DNA of 64,000 nucleotides from Gottfriedia endophytica (lineage in GTDB: Bacteria > Bacillota > Bacilli > Bacillales > Bacillaceae_G). The notes below the pieces were generated by a model. The model made no database searches and was not told where the DNA came from. It saw only the letters and a list, made by a program, of their open reading frames with translations. The stretch lies in assembly GCF_017814275.1 (NCBI RefSeq), contig NZ_JAGIYQ010000004.1:248001-312000 (forward strand), written 5' to 3'. The translations under genes were made by a program, and so were the position numbers. Below are positions 7,918 through 17,089 of the stretch, one piece after another (the stretch's first letter is position 1; each line of letters begins with the position of its first letter).

Positions 7918-8238
7918 TTACTGTTTACCTTGTTTAAATTTATTAAACTCTATGAAATTCTTGAATTCTTCTTTTGATACACCGGATTCCATTGCTTCTT
8001 TAAGGATTTGCATCCACTCGTTGTCTACTGCAACTGGTTCTTGGTTTTCTTTTAATAGATTCTCTGCTGTTGTATGAAAGACTGTTGCTATTTTTTCAAG
8101 TACTTGAATGGAAGGATTGCTTTGTAGGTTTCGTTCGATCGAACTGATGTAGGATTTCGCGACCCCTGCTCGTTCTGCTAGTTCTGTTAGTGACATACCG
8201 TGCTGCAAGCGTAGTTTTTTGATACGTTCTCCAATCAT
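7918..8238 (-). CDS. sinR: SinR-type master repressor of biofilm matrix genes
   Basis: 106 residues from ATG 8238 (AGGTG 8 bases upstream; an in-frame GTG at 8247 overlaps that site). Residues 1-60 are a HTH_3/Xre domain (IGERIKKLRLQHGMSLTELAERAGVAKS is the recognisable SinR form, followed by SSIERN). The C-terminal SinI-binding domain has W near residue 76 and the EAMESGVSKEEFKNF helix pair. In B. subtilis SinR is a tetrameric repressor of eps and tapA-sipW-tasA at GTTCTYT sites; such boxes are present in this locus. Downstream of sinI on the same strand. Confidence 0.93.
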   Translation of the reverse strand: MIGERIKKLRLQHGMSLTELAERAGVAKSYISSIERNLQSNPSIQVLEKIATVFHTTAENLLKENQEPVAVDNEWMQILKEAMESGVSKEEFKNFIEFNKFKQGKQ

Positions 8239-8293
8239 TGTCTCCACACCTTTAAATTATTACTAGTATTATATCATAAGGGTATGGGTTCTC

Positions 8294-8431
8294 CTAGCCT
8301 TGATTTGCAACAGTAGTTGATTGAGAAATGAATGCTTGAACTTCAGATGGAGTCATTCCTATTTCGATACATTCGAGTAGTAAATCCATCCAGCTTAGCT
8401 CATTTGTGCTTTCTTTCAAACTAACTTGCAT
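8294..8431 (-). CDS. sinI: SinI-type anti-repressor
   Basis: 45 residues from ATG 8431, with AGGAGG 9 bases upstream; longer in-frame starts have no ribosome binding site. The motif LSWMDLLLECIEIGMTPSEVQAFI is the SinI dimerisation helix pair that mimics the SinR C-terminus (compare SWxxLLxEAxxxGxSxEE in SinR). SinI binds SinR 1:1 and releases its operators. It is shorter than B. subtilis SinI (57). Its leader has an unusual structure: a c-di-GMP-I-like aptamer and a hairpin touching the ribosome binding site. Confidence 0.85.
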   Translation of the reverse strand: MQVSLKESTNELSWMDLLLECIEIGMTPSEVQAFISQSTTVANQG

Positions 8432-8438
8432 GAATACG

Positions 8439-8472
8439 TACCTCCTAAAAGTTGGGTTTTTATACCCAGGTA
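8439..8472 (-). promoter_or_regulatory. Hairpin that can cover the sinI ribosome binding site
   Basis: On the minus strand, TGGGT (8468-8464) pairs with ACCCA (8457-8453), and TACC (8472-8469) can pair with GGTA (8442-8439), which includes the last two G of AGGAGG. This is a candidate expression platform for translational control. Confidence 0.4.
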
Positions 8473-8522
8473 GCTCAGCCATCATGATACATTATTCCTA
8501 AAAGTTTCGCACGAACTATGTA

Positions 8523-8640
8523 TACGTTGAACTAGTGTCATTCATGCATAGGATTGTGCGAAAAATTTCTAATTTAAGAGTGTATTGTAGATCTGTAGCT
8601 TTGCGTCCCATTTTTTCAAATGGTTTGCCTTTTTCTGAAG
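8523..8640 (-). ncRNA. Cyclic-di-GMP-I (GEMM-I)-like riboswitch aptamer in the sinI leader
   Basis: Read on the minus strand, GGCAAACC (8629-8622), the stem CCATTT-GAAA-AAATGG (8623-8608, GNRA tetraloop) and GGGACGCAAAGC (8609-8598) reproduce the GEMM-I 5' core base for base. Next come CAGATCTAC (tetraloop-receptor side) and, about 45 bases later, AATGACACTAGTTC, comparable to the 3' strand; AGCTA (8600-8596) can pair with TAGTT. The 3' half and the closing P1 helix diverge from consensus, so ligand binding is not assured. The aptamer ends about 90 bases before sinI. Open frames on both strands here are artefacts of the conserved RNA. Confidence 0.75.
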
Positions 8641-8713
8641 GAATTGCTAAGACAAAGGTGGATAATGTTAAAAAATATTTAATGAATTTTCTAACTATTT
8701 TAATCCATTTCTT

Positions 8714-8742
8714 ATTATACAAACTTTCTAAAGAAAGAATTG
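8714..8742 (-). promoter_or_regulatory. Probable promoter of the sinI leader
   Basis: On the minus strand a TATAAT (8719-8714) lies about 75 bases before the aptamer. Upstream is CAATTC (8742-8737) as a weak -35 and ATTCTTT (8740-8734) followed by the palindrome CTTTAGAAAG, which resembles a SinR site. Confidence 0.5.
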
Positions 8743-8745
8743 TTA

Positions 8746-9235
8746 TAATTTGTAATTTACTCAAATCCTCCAAATTATATTTGTATAGTACAAAAATCCT
8801 ATTAAACAAGAGAAACACCGAAAAAATGATACTAAATTACTTAATGAGGAAAATATTTAAGAAATAATCTTTCGACATCTATTAAAAATATCATCGAATG
8901 GCTGAATAGATACCTCTTCATGAACTGGTCATTCTATACCTCTATTCAAAAAGATAACTCCTTCTAAATAATAGGTCAGTTCCCATCCATATTTGTCATT
9001 ATTTGTAATGTTCGAGACTAGCTTTGTCGTATTAAAAAACGGAAGGCTTTGTACTAATTTGAAAAATAGAAGGATAAACATTAAATAGGACTTAGAATGT
9101 TTTTGAAATAGTCATTTCCTCCTGCTAATAAATTCAAAATCCTTAAGTTAAGCAAATGAAGGTTATTAAAAAAAATTATTGATATATGAATAGACTAAAA
9201 GTTTAGGTTCTATATATTTTGAAGTTTTTTAAGTA
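8746..9235. other. AT-rich intergenic region between sinI promoter and EPS leader
   Basis: No gene seen. TTCGACA at 8871-8877 reads TGTCGAA on the minus strand, the core of a Spo0A box, about 130 bases upstream of the sinI promoter; a 7-base match can be chance. GTTCTAT near 9207 is one base off a SinR box and is followed by TATATA. The EPS operon promoter should lie in 9100-9235 but was not resolved. Confidence 0.4.
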
Positions 9236-9238
9236 AAA

Positions 9239-9356
9239 AAAGGTGATGTCTTCTTACCTTTATCAATGAAGGCACTCGGTCATATTGTGGGTAGAAGAAT
9301 CTACCTTAGGCGTTAGTCGCCATTGGTGTGGTGTGAGGATGGGTTAGATGCCCACA
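9239..9356 (+). ncRNA. EAR-like (eps-associated RNA) structured leader
   Basis: A run of well-formed hairpins precedes galU: AAAGGT/ACCTTT (9239-9261), GGTAGA-AGAA-TCTACC (9290-9305), GGCG-TTAGT-CGCC (9309-9321), TGGG/CCCA (9340-9354). Composition here is less AT-rich than the flanks. The location ahead of an exopolysaccharide operon and the general make-up fit the EAR element (Rfam epsC RNA), which in B. subtilis lets RNA polymerase read through distant terminators. Identification rests on recall of the element and context, not on a model search. Confidence 0.6.
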
Positions 9357-9448
9357 TACATACTATTTAATTATGAATGTTTACCTAAGCCTATTACTGG
9401 TAAGTTTAGCTAAATATTTATAAGAAATTAAGAAAAGAGGGGTATAGA

Positions 9449-10345
9449 GTGCTGAAGAAAAAAGTTAAGAAAGCCATTATTCCAGCTGCAGGACTAGGCA
9501 CCCGATTCCTTCCTGCAACGAAAGCAATGCCAAAGGAAATGCTTCCAATTATTGATAAGCCTACAATTCAGTACATTGTGGAGGAAGCAATTGAATCTGG
9601 GATTGAAGACATCATTATTGTTACTGGAAAAGGAAAGCGAGCAATTGAAGATCATTTTGACAATGCTTTTGAATTAGAGTACAACCTGTTGCAAAAAGAA
9701 AAGTTCGATTTGTTAGCAAAAGTGGTACATTCCTCAAGTATGATCGATATCCATTATATCCGCCAAAAAGAACCTAAAGGACTCGGACATGCGGTTTGGT
9801 GTGCTAGAAAGTTTATTGGAAATGAACCGTTTGCTGTATTACTTGGTGATGACATTGTACAAAGCGAAAAGCCTTGCACGCTGCAATTAATTGAAGAGTA
9901 TGAACGAACAGGGGCATCGATCATTGGTGTAAAACAAGTACCAACAGAAGAAACATCTAGGTATGGCATTATTGATCCTGCAGAAGCAATGGGAAGGCTC
10001 TATCAAGTCCATCAATTTGTTGAAAAGCCGAAGCAAGGAACAGCACCTTCTAATCTAGCCATTATGGGAAGATATATCTTAACTCCCGAGATTTTTAGTT
10101 GTTTAGAAGGACAAGATGTAGGAGCTGGTGGCGAAATTCAGCTTACAGATGCGATACAAAAACTGAATGAGTTCCAAAATGTATATGCATATGAATTTGA
10201 AGGAAAAAGGCATGATGTTGGTGATAAGTTAGGATTTATTAAAACAACGGTGGATTTTGCGATACAAGATGAAACAATCCGAAATGAACTATTAACTTTT
10301 TTAGATTCATTTATTAAAGAGAGAAAAGTTCAAATTACCAAATGA
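9449..10345 (+). CDS. galU: UTP-glucose-1-phosphate uridylyltransferase
   Basis: 298 residues, normal GalU/GtaB length; GTG start with GAGGGG upstream. Nucleotidyltransferase motif [18 protein letters not shown] at the N-terminus, VEKP around residue 190, and [10 protein letters not shown], all typical. It makes UDP-glucose in the cytoplasm, the donor for glycosyltransferases and precursor of other UDP sugars. As first gene of the EPS operon it probably supplies a dedicated UDP-glucose pool; a housekeeping copy may exist elsewhere. Confidence 0.95.
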   Translation: MLKKKVKKAIIPAAGLGTRFLPATKAMPKEMLPIIDKPTIQYIVEEAIESGIEDIIIVTGKGKRAIEDHFDNAFELEYNLLQKEKFDLLAKVVHSSSMIDIHYIRQKEPKGLGHAVWCARKFIGNEPFAVLLGDDIVQSEKPCTLQLIEEYERTGASIIGVKQVPTEETSRYGIIDPAEAMGRLYQVHQFVEKPKQGTAPSNLAIMGRYILTPEIFSCLEGQDVGAGGEIQLTDAIQKLNEFQNVYAYEFEGKRHDVGDKLGFIKTTVDFAIQDETIRNELLTFLDSFIKERKVQITK

Positions 10346-10360
10346 GTGAGGTGAGATTTC

Positions 10361-11038
10361 GTGAGCATAGAAATAGCATCAGAACCAAAACAATCATCCC
10401 TTCAGGAGTCACAATATTTTACCGAGAAAAGTGCGTTTTATCATTTTTTAAAAAGAACATTTGATATTTTAGGAGCTTTGTTGGGCTTAGTATTATTTTC
10501 TCCGATATTTCTAGTCATAGCATTTTTTATTAAATTAGAAAGTAAGAAAGGCCCAGTATTCTTTAAACAAGAACGTGTAGGAAAAAACGGTAAAGTATTT
10601 AATATGTATAAATTTCGCTCAATGGTTCCTGACGCAGAGGAAAGACTGCAAGAACTTTTAAAGTACAATGAAATTAGTGGGGCAATGTTTAAAATAAAAA
10701 ATGATCCAAGACTTTTAAAAATAGGAAAGTTTATTCGAAAGACGAGTCTGGATGAGTTTCCGCAACTCTGGAATGTGATACGTGGAGAAATGAGCTTAGT
10801 TGGTCCAAGACCTCCATTACCGAGAGAAGTTCAACAATATACAAACTATGAGAAGTTACGCCTAAAGGTGATTCCAGGGTGTACAGGTCTTTGGCAGATT
10901 AGAGGTAGGAACGGTTTGAATTTTCATCAAATGGTTGAGTTAGACTTGGAATATATTAAAAATAGAAATTTTTTATTTGATCTGCTCATTATTCTTAAAA
11001 CATTCAAGGTATTAGTTGGTTCAAACGGTGCTTATTAA
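10361..11038 (+). CDS. Initiating sugar-phosphate transferase (bacterial sugar transferase family)
   Basis: 225 residues, GTG start with GAGGTGAG upstream, 15 bases after galU. One hydrophobic hairpin at about 33-58, then the catalytic domain: KFRSM, SLDEFPQLWNVIRGEMSLVGPRPP and GCTGLWQIRGR. Family members transfer a hexose-1-phosphate to undecaprenyl phosphate on the inner face of the membrane and start repeat-unit synthesis. The small size is that of the monotopic PglC/EpsL-like class rather than the large WbaP class. Substrate (Gal, Glc or a bacillosamine-type sugar) is not known. Confidence 0.93.
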   Translation: MSIEIASEPKQSSLQESQYFTEKSAFYHFLKRTFDILGALLGLVLFSPIFLVIAFFIKLESKKGPVFFKQERVGKNGKVFNMYKFRSMVPDAEERLQELLKYNEISGAMFKIKNDPRLLKIGKFIRKTSLDEFPQLWNVIRGEMSLVGPRPPLPREVQQYTNYEKLRLKVIPGCTGLWQIRGRNGLNFHQMVELDLEYIKNRNFLFDLLIILKTFKVLVGSNGAY

Positions 11039-11067
11039 AATCATTTTTCACTTTTTTGGAGGAGAAT

Positions 11068-13035
11068 ATGGCTCGATTTTTATTGAAAGTACGAAAGCTA
11101 AAAGGGAAGCCACCACGTGTCATTATTCAAAAAGTGCTGAACAAACTAAAAGAAGAAATTTATTATAAAGGACGTAAAATTATTATTTCTAAAAAACCGA
11201 TACACATTGAAGACTCTTTGTTTAAAGATTTTAAGTCTTCATGTGTATTTTTTTTTCAACCGGAAAATAAATTACATTATTTGAAAAAGCTAAAGGACTT
11301 ATGTGTAGAAGAAGACATTAGAAAAGATGCGGAAAGAGTTTGTAATCATGTGTTTAACTTATTAGGTTCGGGAGATAAGAATCTAGGTGAAAAGCTACCT
11401 TGGAACGAGGACTTTAAAACTGGATTTATATGGGACAACCAATTTTATAAAGACATTGAAATTATAGACTTAAAGAATAATGCTGACGTAAAGGTACCGT
11501 GGGAATTGTCTAGATCTCAACATATTGCTACGTTAGGAAAAGCTTACTGGCTGACAAGCAATGAGAAATATGCAATTGAGTTTAAAGATCAGTTACTAGA
11601 TTGGATAAAGAATAATCCGGTTGAGATGTCTGTGAATTGGACTTGTACAATGGATGTAGCAATTCGAGCTGTTAACTGGATTATAGGTCATTATTTCTTT
11701 CAGGATTCTAAAGTACTGAATGAAAAATTCTGGCTCGATTTTAATAAAAGTCTTTATTTACATGGAAAGTTTATTTATAAAAATTTAGAGAATAAGGATG
11801 GTCATACTGGAAACCACTATTTATCGAATATTGTAGGCTTAATTTGGATTGGTCTATATTTTCGAGAGTTAAATATTCCGAGTGCTAAAAATCAAAATCA
11901 ACCTAAACATTGGTTAGAATATGGCCTTAAAGAAATAGAAAAAGAAATGAATGTTCAAGTAAATAAGGATGGGACGAATTATGAAGCCTCTACAGCTTAT
12001 CATAGACTAGTGACAGAATTATTTTTGCTGACAACCATTTTATGTACAAAGAATAATCTAACGTTTTCCAAAGAATTTATAGAGCGGTTAGAAAAAATGT
12101 GTGAATTTATTTTGCATTTAACACAACCAAATGGGAAAAGTCCAATTATAGGTGATGCCGATGATGGGAGACTGACGATATTTTCTAATTACGCCAAATG
12201 GGACAAGGATGATTTTAGACACTTACTAGCTGTCGGAGGCGAATATTTTAATCGAGACGACTTTAGATACTTTGGATCCTCTTTTAAAGAAGATGCTTTA
12301 TGGATAAATGGTGACTTGAATAGTAGCGATAGCAACCCAGTTTTACCGTCTAGGTCATATGAAAATGGAGGGTATTATATTCTCAGAAATGAAAGAGCAT
12401 ATTGCAGCATTCGTTGTGGTGAGAATTCTTTTAGAGGTGAAGGTGTACACAGTCACAATGATCAATTAAGTTTTACTTTGAACATAGATGGAGAAGACAT
12501 TTTTGTTGATCCCGGAGCTTTTATTTACACTGGTGATTATAAACTTCGTAACCTATTTAGAAGTACAAAAATGCATAACACATTAGAGATTCCTGGTTAC
12601 GAACAAAATGATTTTGACAGTGAAAATTTATTTTATATGAAGGAACAAACATTTTCAGAGTGTTTAGAGGTAGATACTAATAAATTCGTTGGTCAACATC
12701 ACGGGTATGTCAATAAGTGTGGTGTTATTCATAAAAGAAGTTTTTTATTAGGGGAAAAATCTATCGAACTAAAAGAGGAATTAATCGGTGCGAAAAATCA
12801 ATCAAGTTATAAACTCAATTTTATTTTAGATTCACAAACGTCCATTAATCTATCTAAAAACTATATTGTAATTCAAAAAGGTGATCTTACTTTAATGATT
12901 CAATTTAATAAAGAGGTCAAAAGTAAAGTTGAAGATGTTGATATTTCTACCAGTTACGGGTTAAAGAGAAAAAGTAAAAAACTTGTCATAGAGAGTGTTC
13001 ATGATTCATTAGAGACAACGATAAACTTTGTCTAA
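11068..13035 (+). CDS. Heparinase II/III-family polysaccharide lyase-like protein
   Basis: 655 residues from ATG 11068 (GGAGG 5 bases upstream; an upstream in-frame TTG overlaps that site). An alpha/alpha toroid occupies the first half (NHYLSNIVGL, TNYEASTAYHRLVTELF) and a beta-sandwich the second (GVHSHNDQLSFTLNIDGEDIFVDPG), the two-domain plan of the family. No signal peptide is seen, so it may act on a lipid-linked or cytoplasmic intermediate. Such genes are common inside capsule/EPS clusters with CapK-like and flippase genes; a role in chain trimming or release is plausible but unproven. The presence hints at a uronic-acid-containing polymer. Confidence 0.85.
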   Translation: MARFLLKVRKLKGKPPRVIIQKVLNKLKEEIYYKGRKIIISKKPIHIEDSLFKDFKSSCVFFFQPENKLHYLKKLKDLCVEEDIRKDAERVCNHVFNLLGSGDKNLGEKLPWNEDFKTGFIWDNQFYKDIEIIDLKNNADVKVPWELSRSQHIATLGKAYWLTSNEKYAIEFKDQLLDWIKNNPVEMSVNWTCTMDVAIRAVNWIIGHYFFQDSKVLNEKFWLDFNKSLYLHGKFIYKNLENKDGHTGNHYLSNIVGLIWIGLYFRELNIPSAKNQNQPKHWLEYGLKEIEKEMNVQVNKDGTNYEASTAYHRLVTELFLLTTILCTKNNLTFSKEFIERLEKMCEFILHLTQPNGKSPIIGDADDGRLTIFSNYAKWDKDDFRHLLAVGGEYFNRDDFRYFGSSFKEDALWINGDLNSSDSNPVLPSRSYENGGYYILRNERAYCSIRCGENSFRGEGVHSHNDQLSFTLNIDGEDIFVDPGAFIYTGDYKLRNLFRSTKMHNTLEIPGYEQNDFDSENLFYMKEQTFSECLEVDTNKFVGQHHGYVNKCGVIHKRSFLLGEKSIELKEELIGAKNQSSYKLNFILDSQTSINLSKNYIVIQKGDLTLMIQFNKEVKSKVEDVDISTSYGLKRKSKKLVIESVHDSLETTINFV

Positions 13036-13048
13036 GAGGGTGAGTAAT

Positions 13049-14428
13049 TTGATCAGGATAATTAAAAAAATGCCGAACCGGATGAAGGTTCCGCTACTAT
13101 ATGCAGCTTCATTGCTTCCAAAGAATTTAATAGAAAATAAGGAATACAAAGACTATGTAAAATTTCTAGCTGAGTCTGAATTATGGGACTCAACCCAAAT
13201 ATCAGAATTTCAAAATATGCAATTAAAATTATTGATAAAGCATGCGTATGAAAATGTTCCGTATTATACAGAAGTATTTAATGAGTATGGAATAAGAGTA
13301 GAAGATATTCAAGATACAGGAGATTTAAAAAAGCTGCCACTTATAAACAAGGAAATTATTAAAAATAATAAAGATAAATTTATAGCGAAAAACTTTAATT
13401 TTACTCAACTTAACAAAATTAGTACGGGTGGAACAACATCAGGACCTATGGAATTTTTTGATACACATACTACAGTTAATAGAGAAATGGCATTTTTTCA
13501 TCGGATTTGGAACAATTATGGATACAATGATCAATTGTGTTTGGTATTAAGAGGAGATGCTGAAAGTAGTGAAAAACTATATAAATATAATCCTTATAAA
13601 AAACTTATTTCAATAAATACTCGGAATATCAATGATCATAAAATGAAAGGCATTATAGAAATAATAAATAAATATAAACCACCCTACCTTCAAGCATATC
13701 CATCTTTAATCTACTTACTTTCTAAATATATAAATGAGCATGATTTATCTAGAAAAATACCAAACTTTAAAGCTATTTTTTGTTCATCTGAAAAAATGTA
13801 TGATTTTCAAAGGGATGAAATAAAGAGAGCATTTTCAACAGTAGTAATAGATTATTATGGGCATTCTGAGCGTACAGCTTTAATGGAGTATTGTCCAATA
13901 TGTAAAATGTATCATGTTATACCAGAGTATGGAGTTATCGAATTTTTAGATAAAAGTGGTAATAGTAATGATGTAGAGAATCATTTAACTGAAATTGTAG
14001 GAACTAGTTTTAATAACTATGCATTTCCTCTAATACGTTATCAAACGTTTGATATAGCGACAATGTCAGGAAGTAATTATAAAAATAAATGTAATAAACC
14101 ATATGTAAGTATAAAAGAAATCGATGGACGTTCAGGTGATTTTTTAATTACGAAAGACGGTAAACTTTATTCACCAACTATATTGGATTTTGCAATATAC
14201 TACATTCCAAATTTTAAAGAAATGCAATTAGTCCAACACGATTATGAGCAATTAGAAGTGTTAATTGTTCCTTCAAAATCGTATAAGAAAGATGAGGGCA
14301 ATAGATTTGTTGCTGAACTTCAAAAGAGAATAGATACAAAGATGAACATCTATATAACATTAGTAAATCAAATTGAGCGGCCATCTAATCAGAAACATAG
14401 ATTTGTGGTGTCTAAGATTAAAAAGTAA
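13049..14428 (+). CDS. CapK/phenylacetate-CoA-ligase-like adenylate-forming protein
   Basis: 459 residues from TTG 13049, with AGGGTG 6 bases upstream; the in-frame GTG at 13040 and TTG at 13028 are less well placed. P-loop-like STGGTTSGPMEF near residue 125, DYYGHSER (ANL family A5 region) and a Cys cluster CPICK. ANL-family proteins activate carboxylates as acyl-AMP. CapK-type members in capsule clusters are thought to help attach an acyl, amino-acid or similar group to the polymer, but no activity has been shown for this type. Tightly linked to the heparinase-like gene. Confidence 0.8.
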   Translation: MIRIIKKMPNRMKVPLLYAASLLPKNLIENKEYKDYVKFLAESELWDSTQISEFQNMQLKLLIKHAYENVPYYTEVFNEYGIRVEDIQDTGDLKKLPLINKEIIKNNKDKFIAKNFNFTQLNKISTGGTTSGPMEFFDTHTTVNREMAFFHRIWNNYGYNDQLCLVLRGDAESSEKLYKYNPYKKLISINTRNINDHKMKGIIEIINKYKPPYLQAYPSLIYLLSKYINEHDLSRKIPNFKAIFCSSEKMYDFQRDEIKRAFSTVVIDYYGHSERTALMEYCPICKMYHVIPEYGVIEFLDKSGNSNDVENHLTEIVGTSFNNYAFPLIRYQTFDIATMSGSNYKNKCNKPYVSIKEIDGRSGDFLITKDGKLYSPTILDFAIYYIPNFKEMQLVQHDYEQLEVLIVPSKSYKKDEGNRFVAELQKRIDTKMNIYITLVNQIERPSNQKHRFVVSKIKK

Positions 14429-14478
14429 ATAATCTTGAATATACTTTACGTCGAATACTCTTACGAAGGAGAAGTATT

Positions 14479-15555
14479 ATGAAAGTTAATATAGTTGGCC
14501 CCTTGCCACCTCCTGTAGGTGGTATTTCTGTTCATATAAAAAGAGTTAAAAAGCAACTAATCTCTAAAGGGGTAGAATGTAATATCTATAATGAGGCAAA
14601 TGTGGAAAATGAAGCTGAAAATGTGTACCCAATCCACTCTTATAAATTATTTGTTTTAAAAATCCCCTTTTTAAAAGCTGATGTGTTTCATTTTCATTCC
14701 ATTAGTCTAAAAATGAGAATTCTTTTAGGAGTGTATAAACTTCTAGGGAAAAAAATAATCTTAACAGTACACGGTGAAAGTTTAGCTGATCAAATCAACA
14801 ACTCTAATAGATTAGTAAAATTCTTCTTATTAAAGGGATTACGTTATATCGATCAGGTTATCTGTGTTAATGAAAAAAATACTAAGCAGTTAATTGATTT
14901 GGGCTTTAATGCTGCTAAATTAAAGACTTTGCCAGCGTTTATCAAACCATTTGAAGATAAACAAGATATTGAAGCTATTCCTAATTTTGTATGGGATTTT
15001 ATAAATAACAGCGAGTTTGTCATTACTGCTAATGGTTGTATAAGGTTTTATAAAGATGAAGATTTGTATGGAGTAGATTTATTAGTTGAATTAGTTAATA
15101 GATTACTTAAGAATTCGATTAAAGTTAGCTTAATTTTTGTTGTTTTAGATAGAGATAGTCAGAATGAAAAAGAAAGAATGTACTATAAGCAAATAAAAGA
15201 AAAAATAAAAGACAACAAACTAGAGAGCAACTTTCTATTTTATGAAACGAAGGATACGGAATTTTATCCAATTTTGAGCAGAAGTCATTTATTTATTAGA
15301 CCAACAAAAAGTGATGGATATGGTGTTTCAATTGCTGAAGCTATACATTATAACATTCCGTCAATTGCTAGTGATGTATGTACGCGTCCCGAACAAACCA
15401 TTTTATTTAAATCCGGAGATCTAAACGATTTATATAATACGACTGCTAGTGTGATCCACAATTATGAAAAGTATAAACGAAAATTAGAGACATATGAGTC
15501 AACAGATTATTTTCAAGAGCTCTATGATACTTACAAAAGTATCAGTGGAAAGTAA
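14479..15555 (+). CDS. Glycosyltransferase family 4 protein
   Basis: 358 residues; ATG with GAAGGAG upstream. GT-B fold: N-terminal GPLPPPVGGISVHI with the glycine-rich loop, TVHGES, and the C-terminal donor-binding region RPTKSDGYGVSIAEAI with the GT4 Glu. Cytoplasmic, adds one sugar to the lipid-linked EPS repeat unit. Donor and linkage unknown. Confidence 0.88.
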   Translation: MKVNIVGPLPPPVGGISVHIKRVKKQLISKGVECNIYNEANVENEAENVYPIHSYKLFVLKIPFLKADVFHFHSISLKMRILLGVYKLLGKKIILTVHGESLADQINNSNRLVKFFLLKGLRYIDQVICVNEKNTKQLIDLGFNAAKLKTLPAFIKPFEDKQDIEAIPNFVWDFINNSEFVITANGCIRFYKDEDLYGVDLLVELVNRLLKNSIKVSLIFVVLDRDSQNEKERMYYKQIKEKIKDNKLESNFLFYETKDTEFYPILSRSHLFIRPTKSDGYGVSIAEAIHYNIPSIASDVCTRPEQTILFKSGDLNDLYNTTASVIHNYEKYKRKLETYESTDYFQELYDTYKSISGK

Positions 15556-15589
15556 ATATAATAATAGAAATAAGTAGAATGGTGAAAAA

Positions 15590-17089
15590 ATGAGTGAAAA
15601 AAAATCATTTTTAAAACTAGGTATAATCTATGCAATTGGACAAATTCTTTCAAAAATAATAGCTTTTCTTTTGCTTCCTATTTATACAAGGGAGTTAGGT
15701 ACAATTGGTTTTGGCCAGCTTTCGTTAGTTGATACTGTTTTTGATTTTATAAGTGCTTTTACTACTCTTAGTATCTATTCAGGCTATATTCGATTTCATA
15801 AAGAATATGAAGGAATAAATAGAATCGAATTAAAAAATACAGCTATTAACTTTTCTATAATCATGTCATTATTTGTATTTTTACTGGTTTTAGTTATTGG
15901 TAAATTTACCTCTCCATTAATATTTCATTTTAAAAATTCATATGGATTACTCATATTAACCATTTCAAGAAGTATTTTATTCCAGTTTATAACTTTGTTT
16001 ATTTGTGATTATTCACTACGATATGAAGCTAAGAAGGTAGTATTGATTAATTTAGTAAAATTAATACTTGAATGTAGTCTAATTATTTATTTCGTATTAG
16101 ATGAAGATGGAGTTATAGGTGTGTATAAAGGGTATGTGATCAGTAACTTTATAATAGTAGTTTATTTAATTGTTAAAAATTTAGGAAATTACAAATTCAA
16201 TATAAATAAAAAGATGTTAAAAGAAATGCTTACATTTAGTGGAGGATTTCTCCCTTCACAAATGGCTGCAACGATTTTAAATTTATCTGATCGATACTTT
16301 TTAAGCAGTGCTAAAGGAGTAAGTCAAACGGGGATCTATTCAATGGGATATAAGTTCGGTACTTTAATTAATCCTTTATTTGTAGAACCTTTTAAGCAAA
16401 TATTTACACCTTATAAATTTGAAATATGGAAGGATTCTGATGCCGAGAAGAAATTCAATCGTTTTTTTCTTATGTATCATCTTATTGGTTGCTTTGTTAT
16501 TTTAGCCATTTCATTTAATAGCAAGATATTACTAACCTTATTTGCTACAGCAGAATACCTTAAAGCTTATAAAATTATACCGTTAATTCTATTTTCTTAT
16601 TTTTTATATGGAAAGTCGTGTTTTTATTGTTTAGGCATGCAATTAAGAAATAAGACGTATTTAGATGGTCCAATCATGATTTCAGGTGGAGTCCTTAATA
16701 TTATTTTAAATCTCCTATTAATTCCTTCTTGGGGAATGTATGGAGCGGCAATTGCGACATTAATTTCCTACGTATTTATCAATTTCATCTATTTAAAAGC
16801 ATCTCTTCCAATGTATCATATCCGTTATAAAAAGAGCCCTATCGTTAATATTTATCTAGTTTCCATAGCATTGTATATTGTTTATTACCTAATATCGCTC
16901 CAAGGATTTTCTATATGGATAGATCCTCTATTATCAATTTTCTTACTAGTTAGCTATTTTTTATTATGTGTACTAATTGGAGTAATAAAACGAACAGATC
17001 TACTAACATTTTATCAATCTATTTTAGCGAAGATATTTAAAAAGAAAACTATGAATAGTATGCAAAGGATCAGTTCTGGAGGAAAATAA
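15590..17089 (+). CDS. Oligosaccharide flippase, Wzx type
   Basis: 499 residues, about 12-14 hydrophobic segments along the whole length; N-terminal FLKLGIIYAIGQILSKIIAF and the LPIYTRELG motif typical of polysaccharide-biosynthesis (MVF superfamily) flippases. It would move undecaprenyl-linked repeat units across the membrane in Wzx/Wzy-dependent synthesis. Its stop is followed directly by the next ATG. Confidence 0.92.
   Translation: MSEKKSFLKLGIIYAIGQILSKIIAFLLLPIYTRELGTIGFGQLSLVDTVFDFISAFTTLSIYSGYIRFHKEYEGINRIELKNTAINFSIIMSLFVFLLVLVIGKFTSPLIFHFKNSYGLLILTISRSILFQFITLFICDYSLRYEAKKVVLINLVKLILECSLIIYFVLDEDGVIGVYKGYVISNFIIVVYLIVKNLGNYKFNINKKMLKEMLTFSGGFLPSQMAATILNLSDRYFLSSAKGVSQTGIYSMGYKFGTLINPLFVEPFKQIFTPYKFEIWKDSDAEKKFNRFFLMYHLIGCFVILAISFNSKILLTLFATAEYLKAYKIIPLILFSYFLYGKSCFYCLGMQLRNKTYLDGPIMISGGVLNIILNLLLIPSWGMYGAAIATLISYVFINFIYLKASLPMYHIRYKKSPIVNIYLVSIALYIVYYLISLQGFSIWIDPLLSIFLLVSYFLLCVLIGVIKRTDLLTFYQSILAKIFKKKTMNSMQRISSGGK

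Noticed and set aside
8516-8867. Open frames of about 100 codons on both strands
   Set aside because: They overlap the GEMM-I-like aptamer; the protein-like conservation of GKPFEKMGRKAT is the translated RNA core. No ribosome binding site fits and composition is poor.
9239-9356. Leader considered as a c-di-GMP or c-di-AMP riboswitch
   Set aside because: Lacks the GACGCAAAG core or ydaO-type motifs; EAR fits location and hairpins better.
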